Positions 54,005 through 63,869 are shown, counted from the first letter of the stretch. The stretch: 64,000 nt of DNA from Halobacillus campisalis (GCF_030345335.1 NZ_JAPVRC010000001.1:248001-312000); one strand, 5' to 3'. The notes: generated from the sequence alone by a model not told the origin. Made by a program: numbers and translations.

Positions 54005-54368
54005 TATGACTCCCCCTTTATTCTTACCTCTTACTTCTATTATCAATGAAGAAATACGACTTGACAAGAAGTGATCTTTCGAAAGCATTAAATTAAAGTT
54101 AAACATACTCAATTCTATTGTAACCGTAATTCTATCAACCTATTCATCACCGATTCAGAAAAGAATAGATGAGGAGGATCATCCAGGTTAAAATGTCTTG
54201 CAGAATTGAACATTTAACTATAAATCAAATTCCATGGATAATGAAAAATATTAAACCGGAGGATTTTGTCGTATTTAGTAAAAGAGTATTGTTGATGGCG
54301 GGGCTCAACAGAGATCTAGCTATAGGAGATAGTAGAGGGTTACTGAGGTTTAACTATATAATTTAAAA
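54005..54368. other. Intergenic stretch with a doubtful 65-codon frame
   Basis: About 360 bp. A + strand frame at 54169-54366 begins ATGAGGAGG, with the only Shine-Dalgarno-like sequence inside its own first codons, and shows no recognisable family. I do not call it a gene. No other structure was seen before the hairpin at 54369. Confidence 0.4.
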
Positions 54369-54399
54369 TCAGTCTGTCGAATAATTTTCGACAGACTGA
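54369..54399. terminator. Hairpin terminator after the DUF6501 gene
   Basis: A 13-bp perfect stem TCAGTCTGTCGAA with its complement has a 5-base loop. On the minus strand TTTTAAATT follows. Confidence 0.7.
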
Positions 54400-54426
54400 G
54401 GCGAAGCTAATAACTTTCTATCGTTT

Positions 54427-54630
54427 TTATAATTCTTTGAAATATTCTTTATAAAAACCGCCGATACGGCCTGAATTGTCAATGACGAAATAAAACTCTT
54501 CACTCTCGTTTTGAACGTCGTAAACTTTTCCTGGTGTGAGTACATTACTTACGACAAACTTTTTCGCTTCATTATGAACACATTCAATTTTTTTAATCGG
54601 TTCTGTCTGGTCCCAAGTTTTATGAATCAT
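54427..54630 (-). CDS. DUF6501 family small protein
   Basis: This 67-residue cytoplasmic protein has 'MIHKTWDQ', 'IECVHNEAKKFVVSNVLTPG' and the C-terminal 'FYFVIDNSGRIGGFYKEYF'. The pattern fits the Bacillaceae DUF6501 family, function unknown; it looks like a small beta-barrel. The start is ATG 54630 behind GAAGGAGG; the frame to 54684 overlaps the next gene's end. Confidence 0.75.
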   Translation of the reverse strand: MIHKTWDQTEPIKKIECVHNEAKKFVVSNVLTPGKVYDVQNESEEFYFVIDNSGRIGGFYKEYFKEL

Positions 54631-54685
54631 TATAAAACAGCCTCCTTCAAGCTCTATAATACAAGGAATGGGCTTGCAACTCAAT

Positions 54686-55297
54686 TCATAATTTAGACTT
54701 ATACCACTTAGCAGACTTATTCACTTCTGCTTCTGTCAATTGGTGCCCCATCCGTTCCCAGTGGGTCGTAACGTCAGCACCCGCACTTTCGAGCAACTCC
54801 TTTAAGTCCACAGTCTCTTGAGCAGGACAAATTGGATCGTTTTCCCCTGCTCCAATAAATACACGGGTCTCAGTTAAATCAGGGAGCTCAATTCCTCTTC
54901 TAGGAACCATAGGATGGAACAATATAGCAGATTTTATGCTTTCTCCATAATGAAACATTAAGCTGCCAGCTATATTTGCACCGTTCGAATAGCCGACCGC
55001 CACGACTTGATCTCTGTTAAATTCGTACGCTGAAGCAGCTTCATCTAGAAACTCCTGCAATTCTTGTGTACGGAATACAAGATCCTCCTCATCAAATACT
55101 CCTTCTCGTAATCGACGGAAAAACCGGGGCATCCCCTGCTCAGACACATTCCCCCGAACAGATAGGACAGCCGCTTCTGGATCGATCATTTGAGCGAGAG
55201 GGATTAAATCTTCTTCTGTACCTCCAGTACCGTGCAAAAGAAGGAGAACGGGACTATCTTTTGAACGACCCTCTTTAAAAATATGTTTCATCTTCAT
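54686..55297 (-). CDS. Carboxylesterase-type alpha/beta-hydrolase, MhqD-like
   Basis: This 203-residue cytoplasmic hydrolase has 'LLLLHGTGGTEEDLIPLA' (oxyanion), the nucleophile 'VGYSNGANIAG', acid in 'GENDPICP' and the last-residue-region His in 'MGHQLTEAE'. It resembles B. subtilis MhqD, part of the quinone-stress response, though the MhqR regulon context is absent. The start is ATG 55297 after AGGAGG. DUF6501 lies 55 bp downstream. Confidence 0.8.
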   Translation of the reverse strand: MKMKHIFKEGRSKDSPVLLLLHGTGGTEEDLIPLAQMIDPEAAVLSVRGNVSEQGMPRFFRRLREGVFDEEDLVFRTQELQEFLDEAASAYEFNRDQVVAVGYSNGANIAGSLMFHYGESIKSAILFHPMVPRRGIELPDLTETRVFIGAGENDPICPAQETVDLKELLESAGADVTTHWERMGHQLTEAEVNKSAKWYKSKL

Positions 55298-55471
55298 AAC
55301 TTTAACCTCCTGATTACTATATAGTTTACATAATATTAATATAGTTCCCTTTACTAATACCTATAATTGAATTTTATCTTTAATTCGAGATAATGTCAAA
55401 AACAGAGATATATCATTCTTAAGAAGAGGCATGCTATACTATTTTACAAACAGTTGAAGAGGTGAAACATA

Positions 55472-56134
55472 ATGGATAAATGGATTTATGGTTATGATGC
55501 AAAAGGTAAACGTCTGAACCACTTACATATACGTAATTACAATGACAACGATTTTGAACGCCTGATTGAGGTACAAAAGAAAGCCTTCCCTCCTCCTTTC
55601 CCTTCAGACTTATGGTGGAATCAATCTCAGCTTCAAGAGCATATCAGCATTTTCCCAGAAGGATGTCTTTGCATTGAAGTCGAAGGAATCATCGCAGGAT
55701 CAATGACAGCTATGAGATGTACGGTGGATGACCAAAAGGATCATACGTGGGAAGATATCACAGGAAATGGGACTATGAGGACACACGATGAGAAAGGTAC
55801 AGAGCTGTACGTTGTAGATATTTGCGTGGATCCTGAATATCGCTCATTAGGTTTAGGCAGCCAATTGACTCAGGCTATGTATGAAACCGTTGTCCACTTA
55901 GGGCTTGATCGACTCATTGGAGGAGCACGTATGCCTTCTTACTATAAATACGAGGATGAATACACTCCGGAGGAATATGTCAACCTTATCCTTCAAAGTG
56001 AAATTCATGATCCCGTTCTCACTTTTTTATTTAAAGCTGGAAGATCACCTGTGCGTCCGATCGCTGAGTATATTGATGATAAGGAATCCTGTAATTACGG
56101 CCTTCTCACTGAATGGAAAAATCCATTTAAATAA
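55472..56134 (+). CDS. GNAT-family N-acetyltransferase
   Basis: The 220-residue protein has a GNAT domain: 'IRNYNDNDFERLIEVQKKAF' at the N-terminus, 'VVDICVDPEYRSLGLGSQL' (strand 4 and the acetyl-CoA loop, about 112-130) and 'IGGARMPSYYKYE'. A C-terminal region of about 60 residues is beyond the minimal domain. The substrate is unknown. ATG 55472 follows AAGAGGTG. The terminator that follows also ends the convergent TetR gene. Confidence 0.78.
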   Translation: MDKWIYGYDAKGKRLNHLHIRNYNDNDFERLIEVQKKAFPPPFPSDLWWNQSQLQEHISIFPEGCLCIEVEGIIAGSMTAMRCTVDDQKDHTWEDITGNGTMRTHDEKGTELYVVDICVDPEYRSLGLGSQLTQAMYETVVHLGLDRLIGGARMPSYYKYEDEYTPEEYVNLILQSEIHDPVLTFLFKAGRSPVRPIAEYIDDKESCNYGLLTEWKNPFK

Positions 56135-56136
56135 AT

Positions 56137-56174
56137 AATAACCTCGCTTTTGAGTTGGAAGCGAGGTTATTTTG
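56137..56174. terminator. Bidirectional terminator between GNAT and TetR genes
   Basis: A 13-bp perfect stem AATAACCTCGCTT with its complement, loop of 9, followed by TTG on + and TTTATTT on -. It overlaps the TetR stop. Confidence 0.78.
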
Positions 56175-56751
56175 TCATTTTATTCTCAGCCACACCGTGT
56201 TCGATCAAATTCAAAATTTGATCTGCCATTTGTTCATTCCCCACTTTATTTTTATAAGGAAACAAAATCGCGTGAAAAATAATGTCGGCAATAATCCCCG
56301 TATCTACTTCCGCGGACCAGATCCCCTTTCTCTTCGCCTCTTCAATCCAATCGATCATGATTTGATAAGCCTTTTGATGTTCTTCAGCTAATTGTTCCAT
56401 ATAATACGCGGCAAGTTCCTGATCACTCGTTTGAATATCCCTGATCATTCTTTCGACCTGATGGATTTGAGCATGGTCTAGGAGTATAAATAAAAACTTC
56501 CGAAGCTTTTCATTGGCTTTTAGATGATGAGGAATAGATTCTATGCGTCCATTCATCTCATTCATAATTTCGCGCAAATAAGCGATCAACAGCTGATCTT
56601 TGTTCCGATAGTACTCGTAAAGTGTACTTCGGCCCACCTCAAGCTTTTCTGAGAGTTTTTTAAAATGAACGCCATGAATGCCATCAGTCCGGATCAGTTG
56701 TCCTGTCGCCTGGAAAAGTTCTTCTTTTGTAAGTGCTTTTTTTCTACCCAC
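56167..56751 (-). CDS. TetR-family transcriptional regulator
   Basis: The 194-residue repressor has an N-terminal helix-turn-helix ('VHFKKLSEKLEVGRSTLYEY', about 30-50) and an all-helical ligand domain. The target and ligand are unknown; the MsrAB gene downstream of it is not obviously regulated by it. The start is GTG 56751, 9 bases after AAGGAG; the ATG at 56760 is adjacent to that site and unlikely. It could be the protein that binds one of the palindromes in this window, but nothing links them. Confidence 0.82.
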   Translation of the reverse strand: MGRKKALTKEELFQATGQLIRTDGIHGVHFKKLSEKLEVGRSTLYEYYRNKDQLLIAYLREIMNEMNGRIESIPHHLKANEKLRKFLFILLDHAQIHQVERMIRDIQTSDQELAAYYMEQLAEEHQKAYQIMIDWIEEAKRKGIWSAEVDTGIIADIIFHAILFPYKNKVGNEQMADQILNLIEHGVAENKMTK

Positions 56752-56803
56752 AGCGTCCATCTCCTTATGTCAGGCATATATACAGTATACCAAACCATCT
56801 AAG

Positions 56804-56835
56804 TAAAAAAAGCAGGCACTAAACCGGCCTGCTTT
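56804..56835 (-). terminator. Terminator of msrAB
   Basis: The 9-bp stem AAAGCAGGC / GCCTGCTTT has a 9-base loop and a T7 tail on the minus strand, adjacent to the stop. Confidence 0.85.
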
Positions 56836-56838
56836 CAC

Positions 56839-57798
56839 TCAATCAAATAAATAGTTCAAAAATCCGTAACCTCTCTCGTCCAGTTCCTCTTTAGGAATAA
56901 ACTCGAGAGCTGCCGAATTAATACAGTAGCGCATTCCTCCTCGATCTGAAGGGCCGTCGTCAAAAATATGCCCGAGATGGGAGTCTCCTTTATCACTGCG
57001 CACTTCTGTACGCACCATGCCGTGGGAGGTATCAACATTTTCTTTTACCTGCTGTTTTTCAATCGGTTTCGTAAAGCTTGGCCACCCGCAGCCCGCATCA
57101 TACTTGTCCTTTGAGCTGAATAAAGGCTCTTTAGATACAAGATCAACATAAATACCTTCGCCTTCATGATCATAATATTCATTCTGAAAAGGGCGCTCTG
57201 TGCCGTTTTCTTGCGTTACGTGATATTGAATGGAAGACAGTTTGTCTTTAAGATCTTTTTTGTTCTTATTAACGTGCCAGTGATCCTTGATGAAATCTGC
57301 ACGGCCAGAACCTTTTTTATACCTTTTATAATGATAAGCATTCTTTTTATGATACTCCTGATGCTTCTCTTCAGCTTCGTAAAAAGTTTTCGCTGGCAAA
57401 ATATCGGTTACGATTTCGCTTTTGAATTTATTTGATGCTTCCATACTCTTCTTACTTTCTTCAGCTATCTTTTTCTGTTCATCATCATGATAGTATATCG
57501 CTGTCGTATACGATTCCCCTCGATCGGCAAACTGCCCGCCAGCATCTGTAGGGTCGATTTGCTGCCAGAAAATCTCTACAAGCCTCTCATATGGGAAGAT
57601 GCTTGGATCATATACGATTTGAACCGCTTCACGGTGGCCTGTCGTTTCCGTAATCACGGACATATAAGTAGGGTTATCAGTGTGACCTCCTGTATAACCC
57701 GATTTCACTGAAATAATACCAGGGCGTTCTTCAAAGGGCTCGACCATGCACCAGAAACACCCTCCAGCGAACGTTGCTTTTTTATATTGTTCCTTCAT
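56839..57798 (-). CDS. msrAB: Fused methionine sulfoxide reductase MsrA-MsrB
   Basis: This 319-residue two-domain enzyme repairs both diastereomers of methionine sulfoxide. The MsrA half has catalytic Cys14 in '[15 protein letters not shown]' and '[10 protein letters not shown]'. The MsrB half has '[12 protein letters not shown]', '[19 protein letters not shown]' with the catalytic Cys, and 'HLGHIFDDG'. The MsrB zinc CxxC motifs found in many homologues are not seen. ATG 57798 follows GGAGG. It is a single-gene unit in the cytoplasm. Confidence 0.95.
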   Translation of the reverse strand: MKEQYKKATFAGGCFWCMVEPFEERPGIISVKSGYTGGHTDNPTYMSVITETTGHREAVQIVYDPSIFPYERLVEIFWQQIDPTDAGGQFADRGESYTTAIYYHDDEQKKIAEESKKSMEASNKFKSEIVTDILPAKTFYEAEEKHQEYHKKNAYHYKRYKKGSGRADFIKDHWHVNKNKKDLKDKLSSIQYHVTQENGTERPFQNEYYDHEGEGIYVDLVSKEPLFSSKDKYDAGCGWPSFTKPIEKQQVKENVDTSHGMVRTEVRSDKGDSHLGHIFDDGPSDRGGMRYCINSAALEFIPKEELDERGYGFLNYLFD

Positions 57799-57876
57799 AT
57801 GAGAACCTCCATTATCGATAAGTTCAATGCGTATCTTCTATTTTTGCTAATATAAAAGAAAAAATCAAGTAACATG

Positions 57877-57905
57877 CACAGCCTAAATGTATAACTTAGG
57901 CTGTG
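57877..57905 (-). terminator. Terminator of yqfQ-like gene
   Basis: The 10-bp stem CACAGCCTAA / TTAGGCTGTG with a 9-base loop overlaps the stop; the minus strand then shows TTACTTGATTTTTTC. Confidence 0.65.
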
Positions 57906-58386
57906 ACGCTCCTTGATTAGAGGATTCCCTCTTCTTTTCCACCTTTTTAGAACTGTTCCGCTTCCTTTGCTTGTGGTTAGAACTGCCCTTCTCTTTGTGT
58001 TTTCTTTTAGGTTCTTCTTTCTTACTTCCGCTGCTTTCTTCAGATTCCTCATCTTCAGCTTCTTCATCGTCTGATTCGTTCATCAGCTTCATCATATTGA
58101 TCATAGCAGGTAAGTTTTTCACCATAGGTCCATACTGTTTGATCATCGGACCTGCAGACTGCATAGCTTTCAATGCTCCCTGGATTTGATTTAGCCAATT
58201 CCCCCCGGCGGCTGGAACTTGAGCTTGCGGACCGAAGAAAGGCATTTGCCCGAATCCTCCGGCACCCGGCCCAGGCCCTCCACCACTTAAAAAATTAGGA
58301 AGTATTCCTCTCATATTTTGAAACTGTTGAGGTTGGATGCCTGGTACATTTCTAGCAGGGCCGAAAAATGGTTGATTACGATACAT
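57883..58386 (-). CDS. YqfQ/VrrA-family protein
   Basis: The 167-residue protein has a Gly/Pro-rich, Phe-containing N-terminus ('YRNQPFFGPARNVPG', 'GGGPGPGAGGFGQMPFFGP'), a helical core ('GPMIKQYGPMVKNLPAMINM'), an acidic block and a Lys/Arg-rich tail. This is the pattern of the YqfQ family (related to VrrA of B. anthracis), which is found in spore-formers and has no clear function. The start is ATG 58386 behind GGAGGGG. Confidence 0.78.
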   Translation of the reverse strand: MYRNQPFFGPARNVPGIQPQQFQNMRGILPNFLSGGGPGPGAGGFGQMPFFGPQAQVPAAGGNWLNQIQGALKAMQSAGPMIKQYGPMVKNLPAMINMMKLMNESDDEEAEDEESEESSGSKKEEPKRKHKEKGSSNHKQRKRNSSKKVEKKRESSNQGASQPKLYI

Positions 58387-58466
58387 AAAGACCCCTCCGT
58401 AACTCGTCATAACATAGCCTATGCTCGATGAAGAAAGGGTGTATGGGCCTTTGCTTTTATAGATGT

Positions 58467-59138
58467 TTAATCGGGGATACGCCAGTTCACCATGTCTTGT
58501 CCTTTGCTTTCAAGGAATTCATTCGCTTTAGTAAACGGTCGACTTCCGAAAAAACCACGGTAGGCTGCTAATGGGCTTGGATGGGGTGCCTGCAGAACTA
58601 GATGTTTACTCGTATCGACAGAAGCCGCTTTTCGCTGTGCGGGTTTCCCCCATAATATAAATACGGCTGGCCGTTCTCTCTGATTAAGAGCTTCAATCAC
58701 TCGATCAGTGAATACTTCCCATCCCTGATTACGGTGGGAATTGGCTTTATGGGCACGTACGGTCAACACACTATTCAGTAAAAGGACGCCCTGCTCAGCC
58801 CACGCTACCAAATTGCCATGGTTTGGCGGCTCTATTCCTGTATCGCTTTTCAACTCTTTGAAGATGTTTTGAAGAGAGGGAGGAATGTCCACTCCTTTTT
58901 GCACAGAAAAGCTGAACCCATGGGCTTGACCTTCTCCATGATAAGGATCCTGTCCGATAATCACAACTTTTGTCTGTTCGTAAGCCGTATGATGGAAAGC
59001 CGCATAAATATCTTCCATTCGCGGAAAAACTCGTTCAGTCGCGTATTCTTTTTTTAGAAACTCTCTCAGCTTTTGATAGTATGTCTTATTCAATTCTTCT
59101 GATAAAATTTCTGCCCAATCATTGATGAATATTTGCAC
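58467..59138 (-). CDS. ung: Uracil-DNA glycosylase, family 1
   Basis: This 223-residue enzyme removes uracil from DNA. Key motifs are the active-site 'VVIIGQDPYHGEGQAHG' (catalytic Asp), 'LLLNSVLTV' and 'HPSPLAAYRGFFGSRPFTKAN' with the catalytic His. The start is GTG 59138, 6 bases after AAAGGAG; the longer frame (59204) has no site. DUF2584 and the SbcCD genes lie upstream on the same strand but each has its own binding site. Confidence 0.95.
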   Translation of the reverse strand: MQIFINDWAEILSEELNKTYYQKLREFLKKEYATERVFPRMEDIYAAFHHTAYEQTKVVIIGQDPYHGEGQAHGFSFSVQKGVDIPPSLQNIFKELKSDTGIEPPNHGNLVAWAEQGVLLLNSVLTVRAHKANSHRNQGWEVFTDRVIEALNQRERPAVFILWGKPAQRKAASVDTSKHLVLQAPHPSPLAAYRGFFGSRPFTKANEFLESKGQDMVNWRIPD

Positions 59139-59226
59139 AACAATCTCCTTTATTTGCTTTATTTCCCCGGTTTTTATTTCCCGGGCAACCGCAGGAAGTG
59201 ACACGACGTGTTCTATGCTTTTTCAT

Positions 59227-59475
59227 TTAATTGACGGAATGCAGGGAAATTAATCGATACTTGCAAATAGTTGTATTATCTTTAAGTAAAAGTTCTTTGA
59301 TTTCCCCTGAACCGATTTGATCTGCTCGCACATTTCTCTTAATTTCAATCGTTTCATTCATCGGAAACAGCTTGTAGCCTTCAAACGTGATTTCAAATAA
59401 ATTATCGTCCGGATTGACACGCTTTTCTTTGCCGCCGGTTATGAGTGTCCATTCCATGGAAAGTGGTGTAGACAT
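59227..59475 (-). CDS. DUF2584 family protein
   Basis: This 82-residue cytoplasmic beta-rich protein has 'MEWTLITGGKEKRVNPDDNLFE' with an N-terminal beta-hairpin and a C-terminal 'KYRLISLHSVN'. It matches the Bacillaceae DUF2584 family, whose function is unknown. The ATG follows AAAGGGGG. It sits 24 bp after sbcC, so it may be co-transcribed with the sbcDC pair. Confidence 0.8.
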   Translation of the reverse strand: MSTPLSMEWTLITGGKEKRVNPDDNLFEITFEGYKLFPMNETIEIKRNVRADQIGSGEIKELLLKDNTTICKYRLISLHSVN

Positions 59476-59499
59476 AATATTTCCCCCTTTATTTAATGA

Positions 59500-62400
59500 T
59501 CATTGAAAAGTGAATTCTACTGTAGATCCTTCCGGGCCTGAGTGGATTTGCAGCTTGGCAGGAATCTCTTCCTTCAATTGAGGGACATGTGAAATGATAC
59601 CTAACATTCGATTCCCATCCTGAAGACTTCTTAAGCATCCGATCGCTTGCTCAAGCGAAATTTCATCCAGTGTGCCGAAACCTTCGTCGATAAATAACGT
59701 TTCCAACTGTACACCCCCCGCATGAGACTGCACCACGTCTGACATTCCTAAAGCAAGGCTTAAGCTTGCTTTGAACCCCTCCCCTCCTGACAGGGTTCGG
59801 ACTGAACGTTTTTGACCAGTGTGATGATCGATGACCTCCAAGTCCAGACCGCTTTGTGCTCCTCGTTTTGCGACGGCATCACTGCGGGTCAATTGGTATC
59901 TGTGGTCGCTCATTTGATCAAGACGGATGTTGGCTTGAATCAGAATTTCATCCAGATAAGAGGCTAGAACGTATCGTTCAAGGGAAAGTTTTAAAGGATT
60001 ATCCCCTCTTGCCAGGTTGGACAGCTCGGCTAAATCATAATATTGACGGGAAAAATCCTCTTGTTCTGCCAGTAGATTTTTCATCGTATCTGCGACTGTT
60101 TCGTTTTGGCTGCAGACAACCTGTAAATGGTGAACGACTTGTTGTTGCTTTTCGACTTCTGCTTTTTTTATTTCCCAAACTTCATGTACTTGATCAAGAT
60201 CCGGGCGCGACTGGCCAGCCAATTTGATATTCAGCTCTTGTAACCGTTCATCTGCGATTGCCTTGCGCTTTTCAAATGACTGAATGCGATCTTCCATGCT
60301 CTGGATTTCATCAGCCGGCTTTAAAGCTGATGTATAGTGTTCGACCGATTGGAACTGAAATTGTTCAAGCTTCAAATGGAACTGCTCTTCTTTTTCCTTA
60401 AGAACTTGTTTCGAATCCTTAAAGTATCGCTCAGTTTCTTCTTTTTTTGTAATGGACGTCTGGTATTGCTCAAGGAACGTTTGATAATCTTCCTGGATTT
60501 TTTCCCATTCATTGACGGCCCGTTCATACCTTTTTACAGCTTCGCTTGCACGCTCTTCCATTTTTTTTGAGTCAAATGTTTCAAACGCATACGTATTTTT
60601 AAGATGATGGAGTTGAGTTTCGACTTGAACCTTTTCCTGCTCCAATTGGTGAGAGCGTTTTATAAGTGCTTCTTCCTGTTCACGCCATCGCTGAAGCTTA
60701 TCATCCACTTTCTTTAGAAGGTCCGCTGCTTCTTGAGCTTGCTTCAATTGTTTCTCAGCTTCTTCGGTCCGGCGTTTTTGGTCATTAGAAGCATCTAATG
60801 ATTCTCGATGATACTCTTCTATCAATTCATCCGTAAGCTCATCAGCTTTAAGGTGAGAGATTTCCTTGCACAATGTTTCTACGATCTGCTTTTGAGACTC
60901 ACCTTCTGCTTTCGCCGTTGTCATTGTTTCATATTTTTGTTCATACTTATGTGCAGCCATTTCGTACTGCGACTTCAACTCATCGATTTCTTTATTTGAT
61001 TTGACACCTTCGGGCTGTTCGGCCAGCGATGGGTGCTCGCTTGACCCACATACAGGGCAAGGCTGATCGCCTGAGAGGTCTAAAGCTAAATGGTAAGCAC
61101 GGTGCTGCTTCAGCTCTTCAATCGCATGATCATAATGTTTCTTTGCGTCTGTTTTTTGAGTATGAACCGTTCTTGTTTCATTCCTTAAATTTTGATACTT
61201 CGTTCTTAAAGTCTGAAGCTTTTTCCATTCGTTTCTTAACTTATTGATGTGATCAAGCTGTCGAAAGATCTCTGTATTTTTTTCTTTTGCCTCATATAAA
61301 GTTGTCGTAACTTCTCTCTCCATCGAAGCGTATTTGTTGAGCCTTTCTTTTTCCTCAAGACTGGATGTTTTATGATTATTTATTTCATTCTGTTCACTTT
61401 TAAGGCCTGCCTGTTTGTTCTCCAATTCACGTACCGATTGATCAAGTGTCAGCACTTGCCCCAGTCGATCAAGCATTTCTTGTTTTCTTTTCATATCTTC
61501 TTTTAATTGTTCTCTATGTTCTTGATTAGACTTTTCTTTTTCATACAACTGTTTGGCACTATCATACTTCTTTTCGGCCTGGTCCACTTGTATCTTATGC
61601 GATTCTAATTGTTTCTCTAGACGCTGTTTTTCTTGCTGTCGTTCATCCACTTGTTTTTTGAAGGGGTGGACTTCTGCAGCGCGCTTTGCCAGTTCAATTG
61701 ATAAATTTATTTGGTCCATAGTTTTTTGTTCTTCATTCAATAGTTGTTTCTCTTCACGAAGCTTAGCTTGTTCGACGAATAGATCTTCAATGTTTTTTGA
61801 GTGATGAAAATTTTCCTGGGCTTTTTCTGTCGCTTTATTTAAAACTTTAAGCTGCTCTTCTTCCGTCGTTTTTTGAGACCTTTGATGGGTGAGTGTACGT
61901 TCCAACCGTTCGACGATTTTATCAGGTGTGTTTTCCGTAACTTCTTCTTCCCGGTCCCATTGAATTTTTTCGGTTTCCTGCTCCAGCTTCCATTCGAACT
62001 GCTTCATTTGTTCTTCTAAGTTTTTAGTTAGAGACTTGAAGTGATCGGTCAATTGGGAATAGAAATGAGTGTGAAATATTTTTTGTAAAATATCTTCCCT
62101 TTCCTTACTATTCTCTGAGATAAGCTTCCGAAACTCACCTTGAGGGATCATTATCATTTTTCTGAATTGCTCATAGTCGAGGCGCAGCAGGTCTTCAATC
62201 GTTTCATTGACCTCTTTGATTTTTGAAGCTAGGAGACGTTCTTCTTCGTCTTGGATCAAATATAGCTGAGCACGTGTCGGCTCCTCTTTCAAGCCTTCAC
62301 CACGCTCCTTTTTCTTCCATTGCTTGGGCATCCGTTCAATACGGTATTGTTTGCCGCGAAGCATAAAAACGAAATTCACATAAGTCGTCTCGTCATCTTT

Positions 62401-62613
62401 TGCAAAATGACTCTTCAATGTATCCTGATCGCGATCGGTGCCGCTCGCTCTCCCGTAGAGTGCAAAACACATCGCATCAAAAATTGTAGTTTTACCAGCG
62501 CCGGTAGGGCCGGTTACTAAAAATATAGATTCACCCCCAAGCTGGGTGAAATCCACGACTTGCTTATATTTGTATGGGCCAAATGCGTTCATCGTCAAAT
62601 GGATGGCTTTCAT
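59500..62613 (-). CDS. sbcC: DNA double-strand-break repair ATPase SbcC (Rad50-like)
   Basis: The 1037-residue SMC-like subunit pairs with SbcD to form an ATP-dependent exo/endonuclease that cleaves hairpins and processes broken ends. The N-terminal Walker A 'LVTGPTGAGKTTIFDAM' and C-terminal 'LSGGEGFKASLSLALGMSD' with 'LFIDEGFGTLDE' form the split ATPase. Two long coiled coils meet at a zinc hook 'QPCPVCGSSEHP' (about 518-524). The start lies 1 bp behind the sbcD stop, with AAAGGGGG inside the sbcD end, so they are coupled. Confidence 0.95.
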   Translation of the reverse strand: MKAIHLTMNAFGPYKYKQVVDFTQLGGESIFLVTGPTGAGKTTIFDAMCFALYGRASGTDRDQDTLKSHFAKDDETTYVNFVFMLRGKQYRIERMPKQWKKKERGEGLKEEPTRAQLYLIQDEEERLLASKIKEVNETIEDLLRLDYEQFRKMIMIPQGEFRKLISENSKEREDILQKIFHTHFYSQLTDHFKSLTKNLEEQMKQFEWKLEQETEKIQWDREEEVTENTPDKIVERLERTLTHQRSQKTTEEEQLKVLNKATEKAQENFHHSKNIEDLFVEQAKLREEKQLLNEEQKTMDQINLSIELAKRAAEVHPFKKQVDERQQEKQRLEKQLESHKIQVDQAEKKYDSAKQLYEKEKSNQEHREQLKEDMKRKQEMLDRLGQVLTLDQSVRELENKQAGLKSEQNEINNHKTSSLEEKERLNKYASMEREVTTTLYEAKEKNTEIFRQLDHINKLRNEWKKLQTLRTKYQNLRNETRTVHTQKTDAKKHYDHAIEELKQHRAYHLALDLSGDQPCPVCGSSEHPSLAEQPEGVKSNKEIDELKSQYEMAAHKYEQKYETMTTAKAEGESQKQIVETLCKEISHLKADELTDELIEEYHRESLDASNDQKRRTEEAEKQLKQAQEAADLLKKVDDKLQRWREQEEALIKRSHQLEQEKVQVETQLHHLKNTYAFETFDSKKMEERASEAVKRYERAVNEWEKIQEDYQTFLEQYQTSITKKEETERYFKDSKQVLKEKEEQFHLKLEQFQFQSVEHYTSALKPADEIQSMEDRIQSFEKRKAIADERLQELNIKLAGQSRPDLDQVHEVWEIKKAEVEKQQQVVHHLQVVCSQNETVADTMKNLLAEQEDFSRQYYDLAELSNLARGDNPLKLSLERYVLASYLDEILIQANIRLDQMSDHRYQLTRSDAVAKRGAQSGLDLEVIDHHTGQKRSVRTLSGGEGFKASLSLALGMSDVVQSHAGGVQLETLFIDEGFGTLDEISLEQAIGCLRSLQDGNRMLGIISHVPQLKEEIPAKLQIHSGPEGSTVEFTFQ

Positions 62614-62614
62614 G

Positions 62615-63769
62615 CTATTTCCCCCTTTCTGCCGCTCTCACATCTTCAATCGCGGTCTGGATCAATTGCTTCCTTTGTTCAGGCAGCTCATCTCCTTTAA
62701 TATCTTCGTAAAAAGCTGAAAATAACTCGAGAGGACTTTGTTTTTGTCTTGATTGCAGCTGCTGCACCTTTTCTTTTTGATTAGATGCAGTGAAAGAGGC
62801 CCTCTCTAAATGAAGGATATTAGGATACACTTTTCTCAGTTTTCCCATTGGATCAAGGATTTGACCATCATCTAGAAGACGTATGTGCAAATAGTTCTCG
62901 TCACTTTTCGCACTGCCGCCTGACATCAGTTCATCAAAATAGCCCTCTACCACTTCAAAGTCACGCTTAGGTAGTAAAGGGATTTGTTCGAAAGTGAAAT
63001 CATCGCGATCTTTCAATTCTACAAGAGTCACTGATTTGTTATGGTTCACTTCCGAAAAGGAATACTTCAAGATAGAACCACTGTATCTGACGGCTTCTCT
63101 TTTGATTCTTTGTGCCTGATGTAAATGACCTAAAGCTACATATGAGAAGTCTTCAAACAATGACGCATCCACATATGGACTTCCGCCTATCATCGAAAGG
63201 CGTTCTTCAGATTCAGATTCCATTCCTCCGGCAATGAAGGCATGTCCGACCCAAATATGACGTTCGTTTCTATCATATTTCTCCATAATGAATTCAATCA
63301 GCCGCTCCGCTGCCTGCTGATGACTTTTTATAGAATCATCTTTAAGCATGTAAGCGACTTCTGCGGGTTCCACATAAGGGATTAGATGAAAGTGAACAGG
63401 ACCATATTCGTCTTCAAACGACACGGGTTCGTAGTTACTAGATAGCTTCGTATCCAAATAAAACCCTTGTTTGCGAAATAGCTGCGCACCGAACTCCAGT
63501 CTGTCAGGGCTGTCGTGATTCCCAGAAATCGCGAGAACGGGAATTTGTAAATCGTTGATTAACTTAGTCAATGTTTTGTTCAATAAGTCAACGGCCTGCT
63601 TAGGAGGGATAGATCTGTCGTATAAGTCACCTGCTATCACTACGGCATCAGGCTGTGTGTCTTTTACTATATCTATAAACTGATCCAGAATATAAGCTTG
63701 ATCATCTGTCATATAAACGTTGTTGACGATTTTACCAAGGTGCCAATCGGCTGTATGTAAAATTCTCAT
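62615..63769 (-). CDS. sbcD: SbcD nuclease subunit (Mre11-like)
   Basis: The 384-residue metallophosphoesterase subunit carries the nuclease site: 'LHTADWHLGK' (Asp8, His10), 'VVIAGDLYDRSIPP', 'AISGNHDSPDRL' and 'VALGHLHQAQ' supply the two-metal ligands. It acts with SbcC on DNA ends and hairpins. The start is ATG 63769 after TAGGGT. It is first in the sbcD-sbcC unit; the gene further upstream (63870 onward) has its own terminator. Confidence 0.95.
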   Translation of the reverse strand: MRILHTADWHLGKIVNNVYMTDDQAYILDQFIDIVKDTQPDAVVIAGDLYDRSIPPKQAVDLLNKTLTKLINDLQIPVLAISGNHDSPDRLEFGAQLFRKQGFYLDTKLSSNYEPVSFEDEYGPVHFHLIPYVEPAEVAYMLKDDSIKSHQQAAERLIEFIMEKYDRNERHIWVGHAFIAGGMESESEERLSMIGGSPYVDASLFEDFSYVALGHLHQAQRIKREAVRYSGSILKYSFSEVNHNKSVTLVELKDRDDFTFEQIPLLPKRDFEVVEGYFDELMSGGSAKSDENYLHIRLLDDGQILDPMGKLRKVYPNILHLERASFTASNQKEKVQQLQSRQKQSPLELFSAFYEDIKGDELPEQRKQLIQTAIEDVRAAERGK

Positions 63770-63831
63770 AAATACCCTACTTTCTCTCTAAAACTCTTAC
63801 TTACCATTATACTAGATTTTATTGCACCTGG

Positions 63832-63864
63832 AAAAAATAAAAGATACCTGTGAGAAGGTATCTT
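63832..63864 (-). terminator. Terminator of the gene cut by the window end
   Basis: The 8-bp stem AAGATACC / GGTATCTT has an 8-base loop and, on the minus strand, is followed by TTATTTTTTCC. Confidence 0.75.
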
Positions 63865-63869
63865 CATAG

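Noticed and set aside
54169-54366. 65-codon + strand frame
   Set aside because: The only Shine-Dalgarno-like sequence is inside the frame's own start; no family recognised.
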